Positions 25,859 to 33,247 of a stretch of 36,608 nt of DNA are shown in pieces. The stretch comes from Candidatus Staskawiczbacteria bacterium. GTDB lineage: Bacteria > Patescibacteriota > Minisyncoccia > Minisyncoccales > Staskawiczbacteraceae. The notes beneath the pieces were generated by a model. That model saw only the letters and a list, made by a program, of their open reading frames with translations. It was not told the DNA's origin and made no database searches. Within the stretch, counting starts at the first letter, position 1, and the number at the start of each line of letters is the position of its first letter. The position numbers and the translations under genes were made by a program. The DNA is taken from NCBI GenBank assembly GCA_903885445.1, contig CAISIO010000023.1:1-36608 (forward strand). The letters run 5' to 3'.

Positions 25859-25926
25859 AAGATTCTTTAATCTTAGTCGCCAAAAATAACCGCAAGGGTT
25901 ACTTCATTTCGGATTTCAAGAATCTT
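25859..25926 (-). promoter_or_regulatory. Structured 5' leader of the Ig-repeat operon
   Basis: Arms AAGATTCTT (25859-25867) and AAGAATCTT (25918-25926) are exact complements enclosing about 50 bases, in which TAACC (25887-25891) pairs with GGTTA (25897-25901) around GCAAG. On the minus strand it lies in a leader of more than 100 bases, about 55 bases before the start codon. No known riboswitch motif is recognised. Its size and nesting suggest a regulatory RNA, or possibly a protein-binding site. Confidence 0.5.
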
Positions 25927-25975
25927 TTATCTGGTGTGAGTATAAACTATGTCAGATTAAGGAATTATTAAGATT

Positions 25976-26194
25976 TTAATAATTGCCTTTTATTATAATG
26001 TGGGTTGTGGTTCCCTTTGGGCGTTTTGTTTTTAGCTTTAAACTTTTTAAAATCCTGCTTATTAGGTCATTGCCCATTTTTGCCCGGAATATACTTTTAG
26101 CGAGCATTTTTTTATGGCGATTATCACAAAACAGGAAATCTTCGTCAGAAACCATAAAGTCGTTTAAATTGGTTTTGATAAATAGTTCAGCCAT
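25976..26194 (-). CDS. Small protein of unknown function (72 aa)
   Basis: A 72-aa basic protein (MAELFIKTNLNDFMVSDEDF to a tail THIIIKGNY) with a Cys and several Lys. The start at ATG 26194 was chosen because the longer upstream frame is hydrophobic read-through of an A/T-rich spacer and overlaps the promoter and start of the divergent kinase gene. No family is recognised. Confidence 0.5.
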   Translation of the reverse strand: MAELFIKTNLNDFMVSDEDFLFCDNRHKKMLAKSIFRAKMGNDLISRILKSLKLKTKRPKGTTTHIIIKGNY

Positions 26195-26254
26195 GTTTTT
26201 TCTTCGCGACTTTAAAATAGCATTATTAGTTAAAAGGATTATTAAAAATAGCCA

Positions 26255-26282
26255 TTGACAATTAAGAAAAAAAAGGTAGAAT
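26255..26282 (+). promoter_or_regulatory. Promoter of the PAS histidine kinase gene
   Basis: TTGACA (26255-26260), a 16-base spacer and TAGAAT (26277-26282). The -10 ends ten bases before the ATG at 26293, so the leader is only a few bases. Confidence 0.75.
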
Positions 26283-26292
26283 AAGTATTGCA

Positions 26293-27471
26293 ATGGCTTT
26301 AAACAAACAGAAAATAGAAACCGCGCTAAAAGAGCGTATTGTTGACAGCGCTCCAATGAGCATAATGACCATTGAAAAGAATGGCGTTATTACCTTTGTA
26401 AACAAATACTTTAGAAAATTTGCGAGCGCAAAACAGGGCGTGGGATCGAATATATTTCATAAGCCTTTTTTTATTAGGGAAAAATTGGTGCCTGAATACC
26501 AAAGGCTATTCGCAGAAGGGAAGCCCTTTATTAAGAGGAGTTGTAAAACTAGAACTCCGGCGGGCGAAATAAGATATCTCAAAATTTTAGCAGTGCCTCT
26601 TAAAAACGAAAAAGGCCAGGTTGAAGCGGCTCTCTCCATGGCGGTTGATGTGACCCAAACTGTCATGGCAAAGATTAAATTAAGAGAACTTAATGACAAC
26701 CTTGCGATTGAGGTTGCCAGAAAAACAGAAAAGTTAACCGAGCTAAACAAAAAATTAGAAAAATCTTTGGAGTTGAAAACGCAGTTTATCGCCGACGCGA
26801 CTCACGAATTGAGGACTCCTTTGGCGATTGCAAAGCTTAATCTGGAACTTTTCAAAAAAGAAATACCGGCGGATAAAAAAGAGTGTGCCAAGGATTTAGG
26901 CGCCATTGAAAACGAAATGAATAAAATCAGGGATATTCTGGCGGATTTGTCGGTTTTGACCGGAATTGATGAAGAAGCAGCAGGGAAAATAGTAAAGGGT
27001 AAAGTAGATTTAAGCAGGCTGGTTGAAAATGTTATTAAGCGGTTGAAAACCTTCGCCGATAAAAAAAATATTGGAATTACCTGGCAGAAAAATATAGAGG
27101 GTTTGATAATAGAAGGCGACGAAGGCCGGTTGGAAACAGTGCTTTCCAATATCATAAGAAACGCTTTAAAATACAGTGGGGAAAATGGGTGGGTGAAGGT
27201 TTGGCTTGAACCGGATCCCATAAAAAAAACAGTGAAAATAAACGTGGAAGACAACGGAATTGGAATACCAAAAAAAGATTTGCCATTTATCTTTGACCGT
27301 TTTTTCAGGACTGAATTATCCAGAAAAAGTGGTGAAGGAGGATTTGGTTTGGGATTGTCAATTTGCAAATGGATAATGGAACAGCATAACGGATTTATAG
27401 AAGTTAAAAGCACAGTGGGAAAGGGCTCGCTTTTTGCCATTAATTTACCAACGGAGCAGAGTCGCTCGTAG
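26293..27471 (+). CDS. PAS-domain sensor histidine kinase (soluble)
   Basis: Cytoplasmic sensor kinase (392 aa). A PAS domain at about 15-125 is followed by a coiled coil (about 130-165), the dimerisation and phosphoacceptor motif ATHELRTPLAI (His171) and an ATPase domain with the N-box (NIIRNALKYSG), VEDNGIGIP and GFGLGLSICKWIMEQ. No transmembrane segments are predicted, so it senses an internal signal. It lies just before the receiver-RlmN cassette. No response regulator of host composition is adjacent. Confidence 0.93.
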   Translation: MALNKQKIETALKERIVDSAPMSIMTIEKNGVITFVNKYFRKFASAKQGVGSNIFHKPFFIREKLVPEYQRLFAEGKPFIKRSCKTRTPAGEIRYLKILAVPLKNEKGQVEAALSMAVDVTQTVMAKIKLRELNDNLAIEVARKTEKLTELNKKLEKSLELKTQFIADATHELRTPLAIAKLNLELFKKEIPADKKECAKDLGAIENEMNKIRDILADLSVLTGIDEEAAGKIVKGKVDLSRLVENVIKRLKTFADKKNIGITWQKNIEGLIIEGDEGRLETVLSNIIRNALKYSGENGWVKVWLEPDPIKKTVKINVEDNGIGIPKKDLPFIFDRFFRTELSRKSGEGGFGLGLSICKWIMEQHNGFIEVKSTVGKGSLFAINLPTEQSRS

Positions 27472-27487
27472 AAGCGGCTTTTGTTTG
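27460..27487 (+). terminator. Terminator overlapping the end of the kinase gene
   Basis: AGTCGCT and AGCGGCT (27473-27479) pair around the loop that contains the stop codon, followed by TTTGTTT. One G-T pair; moderate strength. Confidence 0.6.
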
Positions 27488-27514
27488 AAAACTGCTCTTT
27501 GAAAAACGTACAGT
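27485..27514 (+). promoter_or_regulatory. Weak candidate promoter of the receiver-RlmN gene
   Basis: TTGAAA (27485-27490), an 18-base spacer and TACAGT (27509-27514). Both boxes are partial matches. It would give a leader of about 20-25 bases containing the SD AGGAG eight bases before the ATG. Confidence 0.35.
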
Positions 27515-27540
27515 CCCAGCCAGGGATAGGAGTTTGCGTC

Positions 27541-28902
27541 ATGGATACTCAGAAGAAGATCCGAGTTTTGGTTGTCGACGATCATCCGTCTGTTAGAGCT
27601 GGCGCTAAGTCTGCTATGGAGCTAGAGCCCGATTTCGAAGTCTCAACGGCAGGAAATTCGGTAGAAGCGCGTCGGCTTATGGCCGATCCGCTGGCTGAGC
27701 CGTTCGATTGCCTGGTGTCTGACGTGGACCTGAAAGAAGGCATTGTGACCGGTTTTGAGATTGCCAGATGGTTTGCGGAGTTTTTCCCTGCGACAGCGAG
27801 AGTGATATTCAGCGCTAACATTGCAGGGCAGTCGCCTCGAGACTTGGGATTCACGCCCGATGGCGTAGTCGATAAGTCAGTCGGCACGGGGGCACTGGTT
27901 CAGATCATACGCAATGCTGTTTGGCGTAAGAAAATGCCCCCGAAAGTCCGCAGGAAGCGGTTCGCAGCCATGCAATCGCTTCTGGAGTACAGCCCGCTCG
28001 TTGAGGTTATTGGCAGAACAGGCGACAATCAGGCGGAGAGAGTCGACGTTAGACTGGCAACCGATGGTTCGGCGACCGCCTTCGTCGTCTACTCCATACC
28101 CGAAAGCACTGAGGACAGAATTGTAGTCGCTCTTCCTCCGTGCGTCGGTTGCGTTGGCGGATGCGCTATGTGCAAGTCCGGATGCCACCATTTCGTACGG
28201 AATCTTACTCGCGAGGAAATGGCAGCCCTTGCATTATTGGGGCTGGAAACCCATCTCGCCCGCGAACTGTTTGAGCCGGGCGGCCAACGGAAAAAGGTCC
28301 GGTTCAGTTGGACCACTGAAGGCGACTCAGGCTGGTCTAACCTGAAGGCGGTCTGCCAGACCATCCAACTTCTCATGGAGCTGGAGGCAGCCGGTATCTC
28401 GTTGTCGGAATTTGTCATAACAACGATAGGCAACATAGAGCGCCTGCGTTGGTTCCTCAACAGCGAGTTTATCGACCTGCCCATCCGGATTTACTGGTCG
28501 TTGAATTCCATGGTGCAGGAAATCCGGGCCGGAATAATGCCGGTAGCCGGCACTCAGCCCATACCTGAAACGTGGGATGTGCTTCGGCAAATTGCTGTGA
28601 AAACTGGCCGTGAAGTCACAGCAAGCTACGTTCTCATAGACGGCCTTCCCCGTGGGAACAATTACCGCGACGAAGATGTGAGAATGTTGGGGAATCTCTT
28701 CGCTGGCCAGCCCGTACGCATCGGGCTCAAGCTTTTGGAAGAAGACTCTCCGGGCGGTTTCCACCGCCCCACTGACGAAGCCGCGGATGAGTTTGAGCGC
28801 AAACTGGTAGAGGTTGCCGGCTTGCGCGTGAAAAGGCAGTCGATAGTGGGGGGAGCTGTTAACGCCGGATGCGGCACAACAGCCTCTCGGCTGGATCTGT
28901 AG
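27541..28902 (+). CDS. Receiver domain fused to an RlmN-like radical SAM enzyme
   Basis: A 453-aa fusion. Residues 1-130 form a complete two-component receiver domain: acidic pair D13-D14, phosphoacceptor D61 in SDVDL, S91 and K112. Residues 145-453 resemble RlmN/Cfr rRNA methyltransferases: the iron-sulfur motif C204-x3-C208-x2-C211, then FVRNLTREEM (RNLT is an RlmN signature), TTEGDSGWSNLKAV for the GEP region, ITTIGNIERL, WSLNSMVQEIRAGIMPV, and the C-terminal NAGCGTTAS with C444 at the place of the methyl-carrier cysteine. The second catalytic Cys (C118 of E. coli RlmN) is not at its expected place (Ala197); C201 is close. AGGAG lies eight bases before ATG 27541. The gene is GC-rich (34 of 60 bases at 28441-28500) and lies between host genes. 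Confidence 0.82.
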   Translation: MDTQKKIRVLVVDDHPSVRAGAKSAMELEPDFEVSTAGNSVEARRLMADPLAEPFDCLVSDVDLKEGIVTGFEIARWFAEFFPATARVIFSANIAGQSPRDLGFTPDGVVDKSVGTGALVQIIRNAVWRKKMPPKVRRKRFAAMQSLLEYSPLVEVIGRTGDNQAERVDVRLATDGSATAFVVYSIPESTEDRIVVALPPCVGCVGGCAMCKSGCHHFVRNLTREEMAALALLGLETHLARELFEPGGQRKKVRFSWTTEGDSGWSNLKAVCQTIQLLMELEAAGISLSEFVITTIGNIERLRWFLNSEFIDLPIRIYWSLNSMVQEIRAGIMPVAGTQPIPETWDVLRQIAVKTGREVTASYVLIDGLPRGNNYRDEDVRMLGNLFAGQPVRIGLKLLEEDSPGGFHRPTDEAADEFERKLVEVAGLRVKRQSIVGGAVNAGCGTTASRLDL

Positions 28903-28912
28903 CCCAGTACAA

Positions 28913-28960
28913 GCGAGATAGCATTTTGCCCAAGGCGAATGTTATCTCGCGTTTTTTTTG
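28913..28960 (+). terminator. Strong terminator of the receiver-RlmN gene
   Basis: GCGAGATAGCATT (28913-28925) and AATGTTATCTCGC (28938-28950) pair with one G-T pair, with an inner GCC/GGC pairing; eight T follow a G. It closes the GC-rich segment 11 bases after the stop. Confidence 0.93.
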
Positions 28961-29012
28961 TAAATTTTCGCTGACTAGTTATGCACATGCCTGCTTATTG
29001 CGGGATTTTTTT

Positions 29013-29018
29013 TATGTT
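29013..29018 (+). promoter_or_regulatory. -10 box of the signalling operon
   Basis: TATAAT at about 29013-29018, with TTATTG 17 bases upstream as a partial -35. It leaves an A-rich leader of about 58 bases before the ATG at 29077. Confidence 0.5.
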
Positions 29019-29076
29019 ATAATTAATAAATAAAAATAAAGTCGAATAACAAAAAATATAATTAAAAATAATAAAA

Positions 29077-29346
29077 ATGGATCAAGCACTTCAATATGCA
29101 GCAATAATATCTGAGATTATTGCCAAACAAGCGATAATTTTGGGGCCGGACATCGCAATCTTAAAAGCTCGCAATGTTTCTGGCTTGGTTGTAGACGACC
29201 AGGGCAAGGTTACGGAAATTAAGGGCGAACCTGCAATGGCGCTTCAAAAATTAATCAACGAATATGTGGAATTGTCAGGAATGATTGTCAAAAATACATT
29301 AGGTTCTATTTTTGACAAATATCCGGATATTAAAAAAGTAGATTAA
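29077..29346 (+). CDS. Small soluble protein of unknown function in a signalling operon
   Basis: An 89-aa protein (MDQALQYAAIISEIIAKQAI at the start, then VVDDQGKVTEIKG and a helix ALQKLINEYVELSGMIVKNT). It looks like a short alpha/beta domain. No family is recognised. It is four bases before a membrane protein and in the same operon as a GAF/PAS kinase and a receiver protein, so a regulatory or small sensor role is plausible but not shown. Confidence 0.62.
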   Translation: MDQALQYAAIISEIIAKQAIILGPDIAILKARNVSGLVVDDQGKVTEIKGEPAMALQKLINEYVELSGMIVKNTLGSIFDKYPDIKKVD

Positions 29347-29350
29347 AAAT

Positions 29351-29680
29351 ATGGCTTACTTAATTATGATTCGAAATTTAATTTTAGGCATCGGCTGGCC
29401 GGTGTTAATCGCGGGCAGTATTATTCTTTTTATCAAAGGCAGAAGCGTTTACAGCATGGTGAAAACGGCCCTGGTTGGAAAAATCACCAAGACTCTGGTT
29501 TTCACTATGTTGATAGAAATGTACAGCTTGGGAATTGTTTGCACCGCTTATATGTTAGCAGACCCCAACAGCACATATTTGGTATTTTTTGTTTTCTTAA
29601 CTTGGTTTGTGGTTTTCGTATCTTCGCTGAGGGTTTTGATGAAAGCAGAGGCTGAAGTAAGAAAAATGATGCAAAAGTAA
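29351..29680 (+). CDS. Small membrane protein in the signalling operon
   Basis: A 109-aa protein with three or four hydrophobic segments (about 5-27, 48-66, 75-95) and a charged C-terminus (LMKAEAEVRKMMQK). Family unknown. It lies five bases before the kinase gene and may supply a membrane-sensing part. The call rests on hydrophobicity and operon position. Confidence 0.62.
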   Translation: MAYLIMIRNLILGIGWPVLIAGSIILFIKGRSVYSMVKTALVGKITKTLVFTMLIEMYSLGIVCTAYMLADPNSTYLVFFVFLTWFVVFVSSLRVLMKAEAEVRKMMQK

Positions 29681-29685
29681 AATAG

Positions 29686-31425
29686 ATGCCTGACATTTTT
29701 GTCACGTTGGCTGCAGTTATCGCGTCTATTACAATAGTCGGGTGTTTTTGCTATTGGAAAACCAGCAATTTGAAAAAAGACGTGCAGAAGAACGAGGAAA
29801 AAATGAAACGCTCCATGTATGAGTTGGCAATTTTAAAAGAGTTGGGCGAAAGAACGGGATATTCTTTAAATGTGCAAAATATCATAGACATCATAACCGG
29901 GTCTCTGCGCCAGTTTATTGATTACAGTGTTACCTCGTATATGTTCATTGAACCTGAAAAGATTATTTTTAAGATTCACGTGGAAAAATCGGTATCGCGG
30001 GAGTTTATCAATGATATTAAAAATCGGATGATGAATTCCTTGTCCGCGCTTTTAAACAAAGATTTTAGTGTGACTCATATAGAAGAAATTTTATCAGGCG
30101 CGCTTTTGGTGGAAGACATTAAAGAGCCGGTGAGGTCATTTTTTAACATTCCTTTGGTTATTTCGGGAAGAGTTGTGGGAGTTTTGACAATTGCAGATAC
30201 CAAAGTCGGGCTTTACCGCGAAGAGGAAATGTCCATTCTGTATAAAATAACAAAGCAGGCATCAAGCGCGGTCAGCTCATTGCAGGAAGTCGTCAGCACA
30301 GAACAACGCAAACTGAACGCAATGATGGAATCAATAAGCGAAGGAGTTGTGATGACCGACAAGGATTATAAAATTATGGTGGCAAATCCGGCGGCCAAAA
30401 ACGCTGTTGGCATAGAATCAAAAGACGATATATCTATTTTTGATTTCGTGGAGAAACTTGGAGGAAAATTTGATATCAAAGGAAAACTTGAAGAAAGCGT
30501 TAAATTGGACAAGTCTTTAAGCGTTGATGACGTTGTAATTAACGAACGCTTTTTTCAAATTGTTGTTTCTCCGGTGAAATCCAGTTTTGGAATCACAAAA
30601 AATGAAATATTGGGCGCGGTTGTTATTTTCCACGACATCACTCCAATGAAAGAAGTGGAAACAATGCGCCAGGACTTTACGTCAATGATGGTGCACGAAT
30701 TGCGTTCGCCTTTGGATAATATTAAAAAAATATCGGAAGTGCTTTTAAAAAAGAAAGCCTCAAAATCAGATTCTGAATATTTGGGTTTTGTTTTTCAGGA
30801 TTCTTCACAAATGCTTGAGCTGGTAAACGACTTGCTGGACGTTGCTAAATTAGAAGCAGGAAAATTTGAAGTTTATAAGCAGCCGTCGGATGTCGCGCAA
30901 ATCATAAAAGAAAGGGCTAATTTTTTCAAAACATCGGCTAAGTTTGCAAAAGTAAAAATTGAAACCGTTTTTGACAAAAATATTCCGGAAAAAACAAATT
31001 TTGACCCAAATAGAATTGTGCAGGTTTTAAACAACCTTATTTCCAACGCCATAAAATTTACCCATAAAGAGGGAACTGTGACAATCCAAGCATTGCTTCA
31101 CAAAGCCGGCCAGGATATAAATAAAGAAGCCGAAGTAGCCGGAATAAAATGGTTTTTAAATAAAAATTCGCAAAGCTTTGGCGTTCTCGGCGATTCTTTG
31201 GTTGTGGCGGTGACAGACACCGGCATCGGGCTTTCTGAAGATAAAATCAGCCAGCTTTTCAGCAAATTCAAACAATTTAGGGCGGCAATGAGCGAGGGCG
31301 AAAAGAAGGGAACCGGTTTGGGGCTGGTTGTTGTAAAAGGAATTGTTGACGCTCACAAGGGGATGGTCGGGGTTGCCTCGGAGGAAAATACCGGAAGCAG
31401 TTTTTATTTTGCCTTGCCTATTTAA
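29686..31425 (+). CDS. GAF/PAS sensor histidine kinase, membrane-anchored
   Basis: A 579-aa sensor kinase. One N-terminal membrane helix (about 5-25) is followed by a coiled coil, a GAF domain (about 45-200), a PAS domain (about 205-325), the phosphoacceptor MMVHELRSPLDN (His337) and an ATPase domain (NLISNAIKFTH, VTDTGIGLS, GTGLGLVVVKGI). It can phosphorylate the receiver encoded 37 bases downstream. It may sense a small molecule or redox state through GAF; the signal cannot be told from the sequence. Confidence 0.94.
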   Translation: MPDIFVTLAAVIASITIVGCFCYWKTSNLKKDVQKNEEKMKRSMYELAILKELGERTGYSLNVQNIIDIITGSLRQFIDYSVTSYMFIEPEKIIFKIHVEKSVSREFINDIKNRMMNSLSALLNKDFSVTHIEEILSGALLVEDIKEPVRSFFNIPLVISGRVVGVLTIADTKVGLYREEEMSILYKITKQASSAVSSLQEVVSTEQRKLNAMMESISEGVVMTDKDYKIMVANPAAKNAVGIESKDDISIFDFVEKLGGKFDIKGKLEESVKLDKSLSVDDVVINERFFQIVVSPVKSSFGITKNEILGAVVIFHDITPMKEVETMRQDFTSMMVHELRSPLDNIKKISEVLLKKKASKSDSEYLGFVFQDSSQMLELVNDLLDVAKLEAGKFEVYKQPSDVAQIIKERANFFKTSAKFAKVKIETVFDKNIPEKTNFDPNRIVQVLNNLISNAIKFTHKEGTVTIQALLHKAGQDINKEAEVAGIKWFLNKNSQSFGVLGDSLVVAVTDTGIGLSEDKISQLFSKFKQFRAAMSEGEKKGTGLGLVVVKGIVDAHKGMVGVASEENTGSSFYFALPI

Positions 31426-31462
31426 TTATAAGTGCGATAATAAGTAAATAATAAACAAATCT

Positions 31463-31831
31463 ATGCAAAAAAAAGTATTAGTCGTTGAGGACGATTCAAA
31501 AATGAGGCGGGTCTTGGTTGACGAGCTCAAAAAAAATAATTTTGTGGTCATTGAGGCGGAGAACGGCCAGGAGGGGCTGGAAACTGCTTTAAAAGATCAA
31601 CCGGATTTAATTTTGTTGGACATTACAATGCCCGTTATGGACGGTTTGACCATGTTGAATAAGTTAAGAGAGGAAGAGGGCGGCAAAAAAGTGCAGGTTA
31701 TTGTTTTGACTAATTCTGGCGACCTGGGAAAAATAGCCGAAGCAGTTGAGAGGGGAATTTGCAGCTATTTGGTAAAGTCTGATATCACGACAGAAGACTT
31801 GGTGGGAAGAGTCAAAAAGTTTTTAGAATAA
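31463..31831 (+). CDS. CheY-like single-domain response regulator
   Basis: A 122-aa receiver domain without an output domain. Acidic pocket VVEDDSKMRR, phospho-Asp in LILLDITMPVMDG, LTNS and the conserved Lys in SYLVKSDI are all present. As the last gene after the GAF/PAS kinase it is the likely phosphate acceptor. Having no DNA-binding part, it must act by protein contact or as a phosphorelay. Confidence 0.92.
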   Translation: MQKKVLVVEDDSKMRRVLVDELKKNNFVVIEAENGQEGLETALKDQPDLILLDITMPVMDGLTMLNKLREEEGGKKVQVIVLTNSGDLGKIAEAVERGICSYLVKSDITTEDLVGRVKKFLE

Positions 31832-31847
31832 ATTTAATTTATCAAAA

Positions 31848-31880
31848 AAACCGCCCCTTGATAAGCTCGGGGCGGTTTTC
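31848..31880. terminator. Bidirectional terminator between convergent genes
   Basis: AAAACCGCCCC and GGGGCGGTTTT, an 11-bp perfect stem, serve the receiver gene (plus) and the His-rich gene (minus). Confidence 0.9.
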
Positions 31881-31884
31881 ATTT

Positions 31885-32508
31885 TTAGTATCCGGCCGGG
31901 AACGTGTAAGAATTAGGAGCGGGGAACGGCAACTGTTTTATGGTCCCGTAAGTAACAGCAATTTCTTGGTGCGCCTGAAGTTCTATTAACCTTGGATCTC
32001 CGGCAAATAAAGTTCCATTAACAAAAACTTTTAAAACTTGGTCGTTATTATTACAGTAGCCACCAACGCACTCTGAAGTTAAGCGAAGTCCCCAGATGTC
32101 AAAAAATTGTCCCAGATAAAATTTTTGCGCTACAGGAGACTCAACGTGAATTATTCCGGTTTCTTCGTGCGTATGGATTGGCGATATAAATCCCTTGGCG
32201 TCATCTATGCCCGTGTTTGCGGGAATCGCTATCTGCTGTCCGTTTATAAAAATATCCAAATGCTGGTGGGTATGCAGAGCAGTTCCTTCCTGTGATAAAG
32301 CCGGCAGCCCGATTTTTTGCAATCTTGTTTTCAGATTATTTATTTCCGGAAGCCATGGATAATTTCCGGTTTGGATTCCCGCTAAAGTATTCGGGTCGAT
32401 ATTTATATTTGGAGCTTGAACAGCGGATTTGCTGTGGCCAAACGCAAAATAGATTGCCCCCGCGATAATTAAAATTCCCAAAATATAATATATGATTTTT
32501 TTTGCCAT
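31885..32508 (-). CDS. Membrane-anchored His-rich conserved protein
   Basis: A 207-aa protein. An N-terminal membrane helix (about 5-22) is followed by an extracytoplasmic domain with conserved His clusters: LHTHQHLDIFINGQ (about 82-95), SPIHTHEETGIIHVESP (about 111-127) and AHQEIAVTYG near the end. The His-x-His pairs suggest metal binding. I recognise the pattern from unnamed conserved proteins of bacteria and archaea, but no function is known to me. It is three bases after the WG-like repeat gene. Confidence 0.7.
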   Translation of the reverse strand: MAKKIIYYILGILIIAGAIYFAFGHSKSAVQAPNINIDPNTLAGIQTGNYPWLPEINNLKTRLQKIGLPALSQEGTALHTHQHLDIFINGQQIAIPANTGIDDAKGFISPIHTHEETGIIHVESPVAQKFYLGQFFDIWGLRLTSECVGGYCNNNDQVLKVFVNGTLFAGDPRLIELQAHQEIAVTYGTIKQLPFPAPNSYTFPAGY

Positions 32509-32511
32509 ATT

Positions 32512-32955
32512 TTAATTTATTATTGTTCCATCCGGGCGGATATGAAACTCTTTTCCGTCTTTCATTGCCCAAGCAACTCCATCGGAAAAAAGTTCCGTAG
32601 CATCAAACCTTTCCTTATAAGCTGGTTTTCCATCGTGCCGTATATGAAATTCTTTGCCGTTTTTTTTCACCCTTGAGGTTCCTTCCTGGAAAGAATCAAC
32701 CTGATTATACCTTTCTTTATATGCAGGGCTTCCATCAGGGTAAACATGAAACCATTTAGAGCCGTTACAAACCCAGGCAACTCCTTCAAAAAATGGCCCC
32801 ACGTCATCAAATTTTTCTTTATAAGCCGGACTTCCGTCAGGGTAAATATGAAAACTTTTTCCGCCTTGGTACACAAGAGCCATCCCCTCGGAAAAATCTC
32901 CGACCTGGTCATATATTTTTAATAACTCTTTTCTCGATTTTATATTTTTTTCCAT
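32512..32955 (-). CDS. WG-like repeat protein (four repeats)
   Basis: A 147-aa protein made of about four tandem 30-36-residue repeats with unit FHIYPDGSPAYKEKF followed by an F-x-EG-x-A segment. The DNA copies differ clearly. The pattern resembles WG/KWG repeats that build beta-propeller or beta-solenoid surfaces. No signal peptide is present, so it is cytoplasmic. The -10 box TAATAT ends seven bases before the ATG. It may be a protein-binding scaffold; function unknown. Confidence 0.7.
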   Translation of the reverse strand: MEKNIKSRKELLKIYDQVGDFSEGMALVYQGGKSFHIYPDGSPAYKEKFDDVGPFFEGVAWVCNGSKWFHVYPDGSPAYKERYNQVDSFQEGTSRVKKNGKEFHIRHDGKPAYKERFDATELFSDGVAWAMKDGKEFHIRPDGTIIN

Positions 32956-33009
32956 ATATTTGATATTAGCAAAAAAATAGATTTTTCCATAATTTAATAT
33001 GAACTTAAC

Positions 33010-33030
33010 TATGAGTCTAATATACTCATA
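33010..33030. promoter_or_regulatory. Palindromic operator candidate before a small-membrane-protein operon
   Basis: TATGAGT (33010-33016) and ACTCATA (33024-33030) are exact complements around CTAATAT. The palindrome overlaps likely -10 boxes (TATACT 33021-33026 or CATAAT 33027-33032), as expected for a repressor operator. It could also be a hairpin at the mRNA 5' end. Confidence 0.5.
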
Positions 33031-33069
33031 ATAGAAGGATTTAGTAAAGATAGAATTAAATAAAAAAAC

Positions 33070-33240
33070 ATGTTTTTCTTCGCTATCGTTTGCATTCTTT
33101 TAATTTTATGGCTGTTGGGTGTTTTTACGTCCTATACATTTGGGGGACTTATACACGTATTACTCGTGTTAGCAGTTGTCATAATGTTAGTGAGGATTAT
33201 TAAGATTTATTCGAAGCGAAAACCGGTTAAGCAGGAATAA
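33070..33240 (+). CDS. Lmo0937/DUF5670-like small membrane protein
   Basis: A 56-aa protein: MFFFAIVCILLILWLLGVFT, then TFGGLIHVLLVLAVVIMLVRI and a basic tail. The LWLLGVFTSYTFGGLIHVLL core is typical of the lmo0937 family (DUF5670), short two-helix membrane proteins common in bacteria and often linked to stress. It is the first gene of an operon with three further small membrane proteins; eight bases before the next start. Confidence 0.82.
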   Translation: MFFFAIVCILLILWLLGVFTSYTFGGLIHVLLVLAVVIMLVRIIKIYSKRKPVKQE

Positions 33241-33247
33241 CCCATAT

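Noticed and set aside
26195-26356. Extension of the 72-aa gene to 26356
   Set aside because: It would overlap the kinase promoter and start, and is hydrophobic read-through of an A/T-rich spacer.
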